Assembly (NCBI GenBank): GCA_905202485.1
Contig: CAJKRY010000002.1
Span: 71,465-135,464 of the forward strand
Origin: an uncultured Methanomassiliicoccus sp.
GTDB lineage: Archaea > Thermoplasmatota > Thermoplasmata > Methanomassiliicoccales > Methanomassiliicoccaceae
Direction of reading: 5' to 3'
Length of the DNA stretch: 64,000 nucleotides
Below are positions 1 to 9,452 of this stretch, in pieces. The notes under the pieces were generated by a model. It ran no database searches. It saw nothing but the letters and a program-made list of their open reading frames with translations, and was not told the origin of the DNA. Position 1 is the stretch's first letter. Each line of letters opens with the position of its first letter. The translations under genes were made by a program, and so were the position numbers.

Positions 1-500
1 AAAACATTTCAGCATATGCTACTGAATCCAGGCCGTGGAAGCAGGGGCTACTGACTGTAAAAGACCTATCTGATGCAGGGATTCCTGTCACCCTGATCGT
101 GGACAGCGCGGTCAGATGGATTATGAAAGAGATAGACATCGCCGTAGTCGGTGCTGACACGATATGTTCCAACGGCGCGCTCATAAACAAGATAGGCACA
201 TCGCAGATAGGGCTAGCAGCTCATGAAGCCAGAGTTCCACTCATGGTGTGTGCTGAAAGTTACAAATTTTCACCTAAAACAATGGAAGGAGAAATGGTAG
301 AGATAGAGGAAAGGGACATAACCGAAGTAGCTGCAGGCCTTCCTCCCAATGTAAAAGTCAGAAACCCGGTTTTTGATTCTACACCTGCTGAATACATAGA
401 CTGTATTGCAACAGAAATTGGATTGATTTCTCCATATGCAGCTTACGAGGTTATAGTAAATAAACTAGGACATGAATGTCTTTTTGAGACGGAGGGATAA
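1..500 (+). CDS. Ribose-1,5-bisphosphate isomerase, C-terminal part (gene cut by window edge)
   Basis: An eIF2B-related isomerase converting ribose-1,5-bisphosphate to ribulose-1,5-bisphosphate in the archaeal AMP salvage route. The reading frame is open from base 3, so the true start lies left of the window. Visible family motifs are ATESRPW near the cut end, then GADTICSNGALINKIGTS, followed by a KFSP-containing segment. The gene ends two bases before the RuBisCO start and is followed by AMP phosphorylase. The product of this enzyme is therefore the substrate of the next gene, which makes the assignment firm although only about the last 165 residues are seen. Confidence 0.9.
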   Translation, partial: NISAYATESRPWKQGLLTVKDLSDAGIPVTLIVDSAVRWIMKEIDIAVVGADTICSNGALINKIGTSQIGLAAHEARVPLMVCAESYKFSPKTMEGEMVEIEERDITEVAAGLPPNVKVRNPVFDSTPAEYIDCIATEIGLISPYAAYEVIVNKLGHECLFETEG

Positions 501-502
501 GA

Positions 503-1747
503 ATGGAGTATTCTAATAAATATCTGCATCTGGGAGAAGAAATAGACCCGGATGATTATGTAATATGTAAATACAAAATCGCCACAAATCTGGAGATGAG
601 CAATGCAGCTGCAGCAATTGCCGCTGAGCAGTCTACAGGTACGTGGACCGGAGTATCTACACTAAACGAAGAGATCTTTGAGCTGTACAGCGGAAGAGTG
701 ACTGCTGTCGAAGGAGACATAGCTACAATAGCATATCCCAAAGAAGATTTTAGCTTAGATATAGGCGGAATACCCCAGGTTCTGAGTGTAATTTCCGGAA
801 ATCTGTTTGGATTAGACGCTTTAAACGGTGTACGCTTAGAAGATGTCTTTTTCCCAAAGTCCATGCTCAATGATTTTCTTGGACCAAGATTCGGGGCAGA
901 AGGATTAAGAGAGGTTCTCAAAAGACCTGAAAAACCTCTTGTAGGAACCATCGTCAAACCTAAGATAGGGCTGTCCCCGAAAGAAACTGCGAACTACATA
1001 TATGAAGCAGGAATGGGCGGGCTGACTAACGGCAAAGATGACGAGACTCTTTCAAATCAGAAATTCTGTCCAATTGAAGACAGAGTAGTAGCAGTGGCGG
1101 AAGCTATCGACCGTGTAAAGGATGAAAGCGGCCACATAATGGTTCATGCAATCAATGTGTCCACAAAAGGCCATGAAATTGTAGAAGTAGCGGAAAGAGT
1201 GCAGGAATTAGGGGCCAGTGAAATCATGGTAGATGTGATTACCTGCGGATTTGCTGCAGTCCAGGCGCTCAGAGAAGATCCATCGATAAAACTGCCGATT
1301 CACGTCCACCGTACAATGCACGGAGCTATAACTAAAAACAAAGATATGGGCGTGTCAATGAATGTTTTTGCAAAGCTTGTAAGAATGTGCGGCGGAGATG
1401 CCCTGCACATCGGAACTTTCGGCGTAGGAAAGATGACTGGATCAACAAAAGAAGATGTCGCCAACCAGCAGGCCTGCATTGGAAAGGATGTACCGTACAA
1501 AGAAGTGCTTCCGGTATGTTCAGGAGGAATGCATCCAGGACTAGTTGAAAAACTAGTGGAGATTGCCGGAACCAATATTCAGATTCAGGCCGGCGGTGGA
1601 GTTGCAGGACATCCAGGAGGAGTCAGAAAAGGCGCCATGGCACTTTCTCAAGCTGTTGATGCCGCATATGAAAAAATTCCTGCTAGCGAATATCGCAAAA
1701 CACACGTAGAACTTGACCAGGCATTAAGCAAATGGGGATCTGCATGA
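503..1747 (+). CDS. rbcL: Form III ribulose-bisphosphate carboxylase (RuBisCO)
   Basis: Carboxylates ribulose-1,5-bisphosphate to two 3-phosphoglycerates; in archaea form III serves nucleotide degradation, not a Calvin cycle. At 414 residues it is a normal length. Catalytic elements are intact: VKPK lysines (152/154), carbamylated Lys178 with Asp180 and Glu181 in NGKDDE, VHR (269-270), His302, loop 6 GVGKM with Lys310, CSGG (339-342) and the AGGG phosphate loop (363-366). The two residues before KDDE are Asn-Gly, unlike the Phe-Ile or similar hydrophobic pair of plant-type enzymes. It sits between R15P isomerase and AMP phosphorylase, and its stop overlaps the next start (ATGA). Confidence 0.96.
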   Translation: MEYSNKYLHLGEEIDPDDYVICKYKIATNLEMSNAAAAIAAEQSTGTWTGVSTLNEEIFELYSGRVTAVEGDIATIAYPKEDFSLDIGGIPQVLSVISGNLFGLDALNGVRLEDVFFPKSMLNDFLGPRFGAEGLREVLKRPEKPLVGTIVKPKIGLSPKETANYIYEAGMGGLTNGKDDETLSNQKFCPIEDRVVAVAEAIDRVKDESGHIMVHAINVSTKGHEIVEVAERVQELGASEIMVDVITCGFAAVQALREDPSIKLPIHVHRTMHGAITKNKDMGVSMNVFAKLVRMCGGDALHIGTFGVGKMTGSTKEDVANQQACIGKDVPYKEVLPVCSGGMHPGLVEKLVEIAGTNIQIQAGGGVAGHPGGVRKGAMALSQAVDAAYEKIPASEYRKTHVELDQALSKWGSA

Positions 1748-3303
1748 ATTTAAAGGCCAGATACATCGATATGGAGTCTGCAGAGTATACCTGCGTACTC
1801 CATGACAATGATGCAATAGAACTTGGTGTAAGAGAACAAGACAGGATAAGAATAAAGCATGAACGCAACTCGATTGTTGCTCTCCTGCAGACAACCGACA
1901 CTGTGGTAAACCAAGGAGAAGTCGGAATTCTAGGAAGAGCATACGGAATACTGGGACCAGAACGCGATGAAATTGTGGATGTTGTCCCCACATCTAAGCC
2001 AGAATCTGTAAAATATATAAAGAAAAAGATGAGGGGCGAAGAGCTGACTACCGAAGAGATAAGGACTATTGTAAACGATATTGTTCAGCATAATCTCAGC
2101 AACATTGAACTGACCGCGTATGTGGTAGCCTTAGAGATAAACGGTATGAATATCAGAGAAACTGCAGATCTCACGATGGCAATGGTCGAAACCGGGGATA
2201 CTATCACATTCGACCGCGGCCCGATTTTTGATTTTCACTCAGTGGGCGGATGTCCGGGAAATAAGATAACTCTGATAGTCGTCCCAATTGTAGCTGCTGC
2301 AGGTCTCATCATACCTAAAACGTCATCCAGAGCCATCAGTTCAGCTGCGGGAACAGCAGATATCGTGGAAGTTTTTGCAGATGTGTATATGGATGCCCAC
2401 AAACTGAGAACCATCGCAGAAAAAGTCGGCGGTACTCTGGCATGGGGCGGATCAATGAGTCTGTCCCCTGCTGACGATACGATAATTAAAGTTGAGTATC
2501 CTCTCGGAATAGATCCTCATGCACAGCTTCTTGCATCAGTGATGTCAAAAAAGAAAGCTGCCGGCGCGAACTGCCTTGTGATCGACATTCCAACCGGAGC
2601 AGGCACTAAAGTGCCGACCATTGAAAAGGCGCAGGCATTTGCCAGAGACTTTATGGACCTAGGAGAAAAACTCGGAATTGAAGTAAGATGTGCGATAACG
2701 TACGGAGAACAGCCGGTTGGAAGATCAATCGGACCTGCTCTGGAAGCCCAAGAAGCAATTACGATCCTTGAAGGTTCAAAGCATCCCAGCAGCGTTTATG
2801 AAAAATCTATCGGAATGGCTGCGATGGTACTGGAAATGGGCGGCATAAAGGACGGAGAAGCCAAAGCAAAGGAGATCCTCGAATCTGGCCAGGCATTAGC
2901 TAAATTCAGAGAAATCGTGGCTGCACAAGGAGGCAATCCAAATATAGCATCATCAGACATAATCGTTGGAAAGTATCAGTATGATATTGTTTCTGCCATG
3001 TCTGGATATGTCAACTCCATAAAAAACAAACAGCTGGTGCAGATTGCTAGGGCTGCCGGGTCTCCAAAAGATAAGGGCGCAGGTGTTGTACTCAATAAAA
3101 AACGCGGAAACAGAGTACTGGAAGGAGAAACACTGTATACTATTTATGCAGACCATGAAGCCAAGCTTGAACAGGCAATAAGTCTGGCAAGAAAACTGGA
3201 TCCCATGGTTGTAGAAAACATGATTATCTCTAAACTGCCGAATTCCAGTAAATACGCTGTTATTGAAGAGACTCCGTGCAACAATCCAGATGAATGCAAT
3301 TAA
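1744..3303 (+). CDS. deoA: AMP phosphorylase
   Basis: Phosphorolyses AMP (and other NMPs) to the free base and ribose-1,5-bisphosphate, the first step of the pathway completed by the two upstream genes. It belongs to the thymidine phosphorylase superfamily but carries the extra archaeal N-terminal domain (about residues 1-85). The body contains GGCPGNK and a KTSSRAISSAAGTAD-type phosphate and substrate region. An in-frame ATG exists at 1732, but the ATG at 1744 overlaps the RuBisCO stop as ATGA and gives the N-terminus expected for the family, so 1744 is preferred. The 3' end overlaps the convergent SulP gene by four bases. Confidence 0.94.
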   Translation: MNLKARYIDMESAEYTCVLHDNDAIELGVREQDRIRIKHERNSIVALLQTTDTVVNQGEVGILGRAYGILGPERDEIVDVVPTSKPESVKYIKKKMRGEELTTEEIRTIVNDIVQHNLSNIELTAYVVALEINGMNIRETADLTMAMVETGDTITFDRGPIFDFHSVGGCPGNKITLIVVPIVAAAGLIIPKTSSRAISSAAGTADIVEVFADVYMDAHKLRTIAEKVGGTLAWGGSMSLSPADDTIIKVEYPLGIDPHAQLLASVMSKKKAAGANCLVIDIPTGAGTKVPTIEKAQAFARDFMDLGEKLGIEVRCAITYGEQPVGRSIGPALEAQEAITILEGSKHPSSVYEKSIGMAAMVLEMGGIKDGEAKAKEILESGQALAKFREIVAAQGGNPNIASSDIIVGKYQYDIVSAMSGYVNSIKNKQLVQIARAAGSPKDKGAGVVLNKKRGNRVLEGETLYTIYADHEAKLEQAISLARKLDPMVVENMIISKLPNSSKYAVIEETPCNNPDECN

Positions 3304-4943
3304 GTGTATTCAGATTCCTCATAAGCATCTACGACATCTCCGGGAGACTCAAAAAAGGATTCGGGACCCACTTCATAAGTGATTCCTAATCTCAATAGAT
3401 CTCTGGAGACGTCTGGATCTACATCTGAAAACACAACTTTAACATTTTTTTCTTTAAGGTTTTTTATTGATTCCATCAGAGCATCTCCTGCAGAGATGTC
3501 GATGCTTGGTACAGCAGACATGTCCAGACACAGCCATTTTATATCTTTTGACAGCACTTCGATGTCATCCCGTAAGGTAGGAGCGTTTGCATAATACATA
3601 GATGAGTTGAATCTATAGATCACTAAACCTGGTAACACATGCCTTCCAGAAGATACTGGAATCGTTGATAATCTACCATCCTTAAAGACCAAAAGCCTGT
3701 TCTTCGGCTTGTATCCGGATTTTACATGAAACAGCAATGAAGCCACCATAGCAAACACAATGCCGATTTCTACACCCAAAAATACAACAGCCAATATGCT
3801 GGCTATGCCGACAACCGCCTCTCCTTTGCTCTTTTTTATAATAGACTTAATTCCTTTTACATCCACCATCTCAAAACCGATTACAAAAACAATGGCAGAT
3901 AGTGCAGCCAGAGGCATACTTGAAAGTGGAGCTGTCAAAAACAGCAGAACCAATATCACCACAACAGACATTACGATCTGGGTGAATTGTCCTTTTCCGC
4001 CTGCATAATAGGTTACTTCTGTTCTGCCGGAGGTACCGCTAGAGATAAAAGCACCTGATATGCTCGCTCCAATGTTTGCAATTCCAAGGGAAATTAAATC
4101 TCTGTTTTCATCAAAAGAATCGTGTGATTTTGAAGAATACACGCGGGATAGCGAAGCACTCTTAGCTACAGCCACTAAAAATAAAGAAGCAATGGTAAGA
4201 GACATCTGGGGGAGCATTGAAAATGATTCTGCGGTAGGAAAAGTCAAAGACGGAAGACCTTGTGCTACATTTCCAATAGTATCAATTGTTGATTTTAAAT
4301 TAAATAAAATACTTACCAAGATTGATCCGATTACAACGATAAGCATATCTGGTATTTTCTGCGATATTTTTCGTGACAGAAATATTATAGCCAGAGATGC
4401 AGCTGCAATGATTATAGATATTATTGAAACTAAATTTAAATGAGAAAAAACAGCAGAAACTATATTTATAACGCCATTTCCAAGATTGGAGATTCCCAGC
4501 ATTCCAGGAATCTGTTCTACCATAATTACTATTCCGACTCCTGTCAGGAAAGCAATCATGACTGTATCCGAAAGAAAATCTGCAATAAACCCTAGTTTCA
4601 AAATTCCCGAAATTATCAGAAGTATACCGACAATTAAAGTTACCATCAAAGCCAGTGAGATGTAGTCGGCTGAACCTGTAACGGCAACGGCAGATACTCC
4701 TCCTGCTAGGATAAGCGCAGTAGATGAGTCAGCGCCTATTGACAGATGTCGTGAAGATGCCAAAATAGCAAAAAGCAGAGAAGGGATTAGTAAAGTGTAT
4801 AAGCCTGTAGCCAAAGGCATTCCCGCAATATTGGCATAGCCGATCGCCTGAGGTATGGCTACAGTAGCAAGTGTTATTCCTGCTACCAAGTCTCCTCTGA
4901 TCTCCGCTTTTCCATTTGGCAGTACAGATTTAAATAATCTCAT
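3300..4943 (-). CDS. SulP-family anion transporter with STAS domain
   Basis: Integral membrane permease of the SLC26/SulP family, typically moving sulfate, bicarbonate or other anions; the substrate cannot be read from sequence. The N-terminus carries the family signature (GDLVAGITLATVAIPQAIGYA), followed by about ten to twelve hydrophobic segments. A C-terminal STAS domain covers roughly residues 440-547, with LDMSAVPSIDISAGDAL. Its start ATG overlaps the stop of the upstream K+ channel gene (ATGA), making it the third gene of an overlapping membrane-protein operon. For a methanogen, sulfate or bicarbonate are both plausible substrates. Confidence 0.88.
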   Translation of the reverse strand: MRLFKSVLPNGKAEIRGDLVAGITLATVAIPQAIGYANIAGMPLATGLYTLLIPSLLFAILASSRHLSIGADSSTALILAGGVSAVAVTGSADYISLALMVTLIVGILLIISGILKLGFIADFLSDTVMIAFLTGVGIVIMVEQIPGMLGISNLGNGVINIVSAVFSHLNLVSIISIIIAAASLAIIFLSRKISQKIPDMLIVVIGSILVSILFNLKSTIDTIGNVAQGLPSLTFPTAESFSMLPQMSLTIASLFLVAVAKSASLSRVYSSKSHDSFDENRDLISLGIANIGASISGAFISSGTSGRTEVTYYAGGKGQFTQIVMSVVVILVLLFLTAPLSSMPLAALSAIVFVIGFEMVDVKGIKSIIKKSKGEAVVGIASILAVVFLGVEIGIVFAMVASLLFHVKSGYKPKNRLLVFKDGRLSTIPVSSGRHVLPGLVIYRFNSSMYYANAPTLRDDIEVLSKDIKWLCLDMSAVPSIDISAGDALMESIKNLKEKNVKVVFSDVDPDVSRDLLRLGITYEVGPESFFESPGDVVDAYEESEYT

Positions 4944-5728
4944 TTACGATCTTCTGAATCAAACTTTTTTTCAATTCTTTCAAGACGTTCAGACAAATCC
5001 TTGTACGCTTTATCAAATTCTTCTTTTGATTCTCCCTCCAGCCTATTCAAAATAGATACCTGACCTCCCTTTCCCACAACGACTTTGGATGAACTTGGAA
5101 TGAGATACCTGTTAGCTAGATAACCAGTTAAAGTTGCAAATATGCCAATTCCTGCAATCATCATCACTGAGGCAGTTAATCTTCCACCCAAGGTGACAGG
5201 ATAAAAGTCACCATATCCGACAGTTGCAATTGTAACAATAGCCCACCATAGTGCGTCGGTAGGAGTTTGAATATTGGCGTTAGGATCTGCTGATTCAAAA
5301 TTGTAAGCTGCAATAGACCCAAATTCGATTATTAATATTATTATAAATACTCCTAAAAATAATATTGCTTCTGCACCTTCGTTTCTCAGATTATACTTCA
5401 ATTTTTTCCAGCCCATGTGCCAGAAAATCATGGAAGATCGAACTCCTCTGAACAACCATGATATTTGATAAAATGGAATTATACATAATACATCAAGCCA
5501 TCCAAATTCACGCAGAAAATACTGCCTGGGAGATGTGGATGTTAAAAACCGATATGCAAAATTGAGAGCGAAGAATATCGTAAGCATGTAATTGATTATT
5601 TTAGCAATATCACCAGTGTGAGTGCCATCATAAATGATGGCTAACACACTGTTCAACACTGAAAGCGCTCCGATGAGCGCAATCATTGTTGCAAAGTTTG
5701 GGTTTCTGTCTGCGAACCATTTACTCAT
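4940..5728 (-). CDS. Voltage-gated-like potassium channel
   Basis: Six-transmembrane-type K+ channel of 262 residues. The selectivity filter TVGYGD is followed by FYPVT, with pore and S6 helices after it. The S4-like segment (WLFRGVRSS) has few regularly spaced basic residues, so voltage sensing may be weak. The cytoplasmic C-terminus (from about residue 215) is rich in Glu, Lys and Leu and probably forms a short coiled coil for tetramer assembly. The gene overlaps both neighbours by four bases (urea transporter upstream, SulP downstream), so the three are translationally coupled. Confidence 0.87.
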   Translation of the reverse strand: MSKWFADRNPNFATMIALIGALSVLNSVLAIIYDGTHTGDIAKIINYMLTIFFALNFAYRFLTSTSPRQYFLREFGWLDVLCIIPFYQISWLFRGVRSSMIFWHMGWKKLKYNLRNEGAEAILFLGVFIIILIIEFGSIAAYNFESADPNANIQTPTDALWWAIVTIATVGYGDFYPVTLGGRLTASVMMIAGIGIFATLTGYLANRYLIPSSSKVVVGKGGQVSILNRLEGESKEEFDKAYKDLSERLERIEKKFDSEDRK

Positions 5729-6864
5729 GGTCTACCCCATCCGAGCCCAAATGGAATGCTGAGAATGTATGGTGCTGCCCAGATGAAAAAGAAAGCTGCA
5801 AAGTTAAATGGTCCTGTCAAACCTGGCAGACCCCAGCGTCCAAAGAAGTTTTTCACAGCTGGTACAATGATGATGGTACACACGATTGTCGCAAAAAGAG
5901 CATATACGAATGTTGTGAGATTAAGCGGCAAAAATGCTGTTAAAGCAATCATCAAAAGTGCCTGATTAAAACCATGAAGACCTGAACGTATTTCTGAATC
6001 TGGGAATTTTACCAGTTTTGCAAAAATGGCCCCGACAAGAGATCCTATAAATGCCATGGCACCTGCAAGGAACAATGGAGATAATGGATCCCAGTTGGCT
6101 GTGTATGCATTATTAAAGATTCCTCCGCTCACTAATGAAAATGAGAGGGTCAGACCGGCTACCCAGAATACACCTGTTTTCCAATTATTTACAAATGTAA
6201 TCTGTGCAACACCTGTGAATGCCGCTTTAATAAATTCCCACACAGTCCAGTGAAAATCTTCTGAATTGTCAGGGTTGCCGCTTCCAGGCAGTAACTTTGT
6301 TACGCCTGCGGCGACTCCATCATGGTAGCGTCCTTCAGCGCTGACAGCACCTTCGGGGGCAGGGGATCTTGGGAATATATCAATTCCAAAATACTTTGCT
6401 GCAAGCAAAGTCATCCATGTTGCCACACAGAATCCTAGTGTGAACGAGGGTACTCCGTATCCACCTCCTCCAACCTGGAACATGTTTTCAAGAACATTAT
6501 CCAGTGCAAGATAGATAATTACAGTCATTGCTGCATTAAAAAGTGAAAGTGCTAATGTTGCGCCATTTGTTTTTGTAAAAGGACCTGACCATAATGCCAT
6601 AGCTGAAAGAACTGAGTTGTATCCAAGCAAACCAGCCGTTATGAGATGATATGGCACGCCAAGGAGCAGACCCATTCCAGCTCCAATTAAGCTACCGGCC
6701 ACCATCATTGCGGCTGCCCGACGAGATGCAATCAGCACTCCAACTAATATCAATACTCCGCTTACAACGGAAGATACCAGAGGCACCTCTGATATACCAT
6801 TGAAGAGTATGAAAATAAACTCAATCAATGGATTTCCCGTTTCAAACGTTGGAGTGACATACAT
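5725..6864 (-). CDS. Urea transporter (UT family)
   Basis: Channel-like urea permease with two homologous halves. The first contains LLGYNSVLSAMAL and then PSFTLGFCVATWMTLL. The second contains GLHGFNQALLMIAL and then GLPGLTGPFNFAAFF; these are the paired urea-pore helices and their following re-entrant segments. Length (379) is near the usual 300-400. A purine-rich AGGTGG lies about seven bases before the ATG. It is the first gene of an operon with a K+ channel and a SulP transporter. No urease gene lies in the window, so the fate of urea is unknown. The family is uncommon in archaea and transfer from bacteria is plausible. Confidence 0.86.
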   Translation of the reverse strand: MYVTPTFETGNPLIEFIFILFNGISEVPLVSSVVSGVLILVGVLIASRRAAAMMVAGSLIGAGMGLLLGVPYHLITAGLLGYNSVLSAMALWSGPFTKTNGATLALSLFNAAMTVIIYLALDNVLENMFQVGGGGYGVPSFTLGFCVATWMTLLAAKYFGIDIFPRSPAPEGAVSAEGRYHDGVAAGVTKLLPGSGNPDNSEDFHWTVWEFIKAAFTGVAQITFVNNWKTGVFWVAGLTLSFSLVSGGIFNNAYTANWDPLSPLFLAGAMAFIGSLVGAIFAKLVKFPDSEIRSGLHGFNQALLMIALTAFLPLNLTTFVYALFATIVCTIIIVPAVKNFFGRWGLPGLTGPFNFAAFFFIWAAPYILSIPFGLGWGRP

Positions 6865-6946
6865 TACCGTCCACCTATGTAAAATAAAATTTCATAGGGG
6901 TCGGTATTAGTAGTTATCGAGATTTTATGACGGCAATCTAGTTATT

Positions 6947-8473
6947 GTGGAAGCTGTAAAACATAATAGCATGGCTTCGGAGGAAACTAGACAGACAAAA
7001 CAATTCTCAGGAGATTTAAATGCACTAGCCGGCAATGTTATGGCGGCTGTCGGAATGGCAGATGTTATTAGAACAACGATGGGACCTAGAGGCCTAGATA
7101 AACTGCTTGTAGATCAAATGGGAAACCGAGTGATTACCAACGACGGATATACTGTATTAGTATCTTTGAAAACGTCGCATCCTGTTTCCAGGTTACTGGT
7201 TGAAATTGCTGAAAGGCAAGAGATGAATGTCGGCGATGGGACTACATCTACTGTGATTATGGCGGCTGAGATGCTTAAGGAAGGTTACAGGATGACTTCT
7301 GAATGCGGAATACACCCTTCAAGAATATTATCGGAATTGGATGAAGGAGTGGATATTGTAGCTGAATATCTGAACAACATACAGATACAGATAGAGTCCC
7401 TAAAAGATCCTAAAGTAAAAGACATATTGAAAACAGCTACAGCATCTAAACTGGACGGCAGACAGCTGTCAGATCATATTATGCTGGCTGCAAATCATTT
7501 AGGCCCTCAGAACAGAACTGATTTGAGACATGGAATACTTCTTTTAAGAAGATTGGGAGATGATGTGTTTGTAGACGGTATAGCAATAGAAGCTATACCT
7601 CAGGAGATTTCTGTAGTTAATTACATATCAAATCCAAAAGTTTGCTTTATAAAAGGATCGTTAGAGTTTCCACTCCCTGGAACTCAGATCGAAGATAACG
7701 AACGCCACGATACTGAAAGAAAAATACTGATGGATGCGCTGGTTAAGAATGGAGTTAATGTTGTGTTAACGAGCGCACCGAATATTGACAATACATTTAA
7801 AATGGAACTTTTGGCAAGAAACATAGCATTGATACGTCTATCTATGGAAGAGCTTGTTTTGTTCTCAAGATCGCTGGAAACACCTGCGGTTTACGGGTCG
7901 CAGATTGTATCAGGCATCGTGCCGCCCTGTTTTGAAGCAGACAGTATAGAACTAGATGAGGATAAAAATCTGACAATTCTAAGAGCTCCAAATAGCGGCG
8001 TAGCTGCTACGTTGATTATTGGAGGCGCAACTACTGAGACATCTAAAGAAAGAATGCGCACCTGTATCGATGGAATCTGCGGGCTCCATTATGCATTAAA
8101 AGGGGGAGTTGTTCCAGGAGGAGGCGTTGCTGAACTGAACGCAGCAAGATATCTTGAAAAAAAGATGATGGATGGAAATTCACAGAGCATCGGCTGCGGA
8201 ATTCTCGTGAAAGGACTGGAATCAATATCCCGGCAGATACTTGATAATGCAGGATACAACGGATACGAAATGATGGTGCGCCTCCGCTCTCAGCCTGATG
8301 GAATAGGAGTGGATGTAGCTACAGGCGATTTCATAAATATGGTCGACAGCGGAATTGTTGATTCAAGAATCACCAAGATGCATGCAATACAAATCGCAGT
8401 ACATATTGTGAAAACAATTCTAAAGATAGACAGGAATCTCTTGAAAGATGATCCCAAGGAAGGGATGAATTAA
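6947..8473 (+). CDS. Divergent chaperonin (thermosome/HSP60-like paralogue)
   Basis: A second, diverged chaperonin subunit; the canonical thermosome is at 40.3 kb. Equatorial motifs are kept: TMGPRGLDKLLVD, ITNDGYT, VGDGTTST and a PGGG loop, with an Asp 16 residues before GGG (one residue closer than in the canonical subunit of this window). Compared with that subunit, the apical segment between the strand ending FIKGSLEF and VNVVL is about 11 residues shorter, so the built-in lid helix looks reduced, and the GGM tail is missing. GTG at 6947 is the longest start; ATG at 6971 is an alternative. It may form a specialised or mixed ring. The 3' end overlaps the DUF89 gene. Confidence 0.8.
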   Translation: MEAVKHNSMASEETRQTKQFSGDLNALAGNVMAAVGMADVIRTTMGPRGLDKLLVDQMGNRVITNDGYTVLVSLKTSHPVSRLLVEIAERQEMNVGDGTTSTVIMAAEMLKEGYRMTSECGIHPSRILSELDEGVDIVAEYLNNIQIQIESLKDPKVKDILKTATASKLDGRQLSDHIMLAANHLGPQNRTDLRHGILLLRRLGDDVFVDGIAIEAIPQEISVVNYISNPKVCFIKGSLEFPLPGTQIEDNERHDTERKILMDALVKNGVNVVLTSAPNIDNTFKMELLARNIALIRLSMEELVLFSRSLETPAVYGSQIVSGIVPPCFEADSIELDEDKNLTILRAPNSGVAATLIIGGATTETSKERMRTCIDGICGLHYALKGGVVPGGGVAELNAARYLEKKMMDGNSQSIGCGILVKGLESISRQILDNAGYNGYEMMVRLRSQPDGIGVDVATGDFINMVDSGIVDSRITKMHAIQIAVHIVKTILKIDRNLLKDDPKEGMN

Positions 8474-9333
8474 AGGATCAGTTTCGCAACATTGTCATTC
8501 TTCAAAACTCCTGCAGCCTTGGCCACCGGATTACATTTGGCTCTGAAGAGATACAGAATAGGTTTAATTGAAGAATCAGACAATGCTTCGAAATTTCCCA
8601 TTCCTTTTGAGATTATAAGATCTGCAGAATCGATTTCTTCCAGCAGTTCTTTTTTCATTTTTTCTACTGAGACCCCTACTGCAAACATTTCTGTGCTTAT
8701 CGTTTTATCAAAAACCCCGCTTATCCCGGAACGGTCTGCATCTCTCATAGTTACGTCTGTCAGAATCGGTTCGCCCTTGACTACGCCAGTTATATATGTC
8801 CCAGTTTTCTGAAGTTCTTTTACAAGCAGAATGTCCAGCACATCTTCGCCACAGTTATCCAGCAGATACAGCACCTTTTTACCTTTTCCCAGAAAATTTT
8901 CTGCTTTTTTAATATCATTTACTGCGAGCGTTTGTGATACTAATTTACTAAAATTTTTAGATAAGTGCTCTGGATCTGTAAGTCCCTGGACTCCAAAATC
9001 CATCACATTTCCGGCAATAGCTACTTTTACTGCAGCCTCCAGACTATTTTCTGAAGAAGCTATAAACTCTTTTGCTTCATCAAGAATAGATAAGGCTACA
9101 TTACATGCCTCCATCTTTAATTCAAAATATGGATCGTCAACACCCATCTCGTCGTATGCTACTCTGTGTACTTTAGTAGCAATACCCGCAGAATTCTTTC
9201 CAGCTGTGAATTCTGCAGACAGCATATCTAATGCTTTTTTCATAGATCTATATGAACTTTCAGGATTGCACAGATTAGCCTGATAAAATACCCGTCCTAG
9301 AAGGCATGGAACGCATTCAGGATCCATATTCAT
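8470..9333 (-). CDS. DUF89/ARMT1-like metal-dependent phosphatase
   Basis: Member of the DUF89 family, characterised elsewhere as Mn/Co-dependent damage-control phosphatases acting on phosphometabolites. The N-terminus has the archaeal CVPCLLGR motif with two cysteines. The core contains LLDNCGED, then KGEPILTDVTMRDA and KGMGNFEAL, which supply the metal-binding Asp/Asn and the phosphate site. Length (287) fits the archaeal branch. An alternative ATG (MDPEC) lies two codons downstream of the first. Substrate unknown. It is convergent with the chaperonin paralogue and divergent from the flippase gene. Confidence 0.82.
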   Translation of the reverse strand: MNMDPECVPCLLGRVFYQANLCNPESSYRSMKKALDMLSAEFTAGKNSAGIATKVHRVAYDEMGVDDPYFELKMEACNVALSILDEAKEFIASSENSLEAAVKVAIAGNVMDFGVQGLTDPEHLSKNFSKLVSQTLAVNDIKKAENFLGKGKKVLYLLDNCGEDVLDILLVKELQKTGTYITGVVKGEPILTDVTMRDADRSGISGVFDKTISTEMFAVGVSVEKMKKELLEEIDSADLIISKGMGNFEALSDSSIKPILYLFRAKCNPVAKAAGVLKNDNVAKLIL

Positions 9334-9452
9334 AGTATTGAGGTAGTCTGATGTGGTTTATATCTTTTCGGAAAGAGGGTTTTAAGTAGCAGATATACCA
9401 ACTATTTCGATAAATCGTTCAGATATTTATGATAAATTAAAAAACAGTATAT

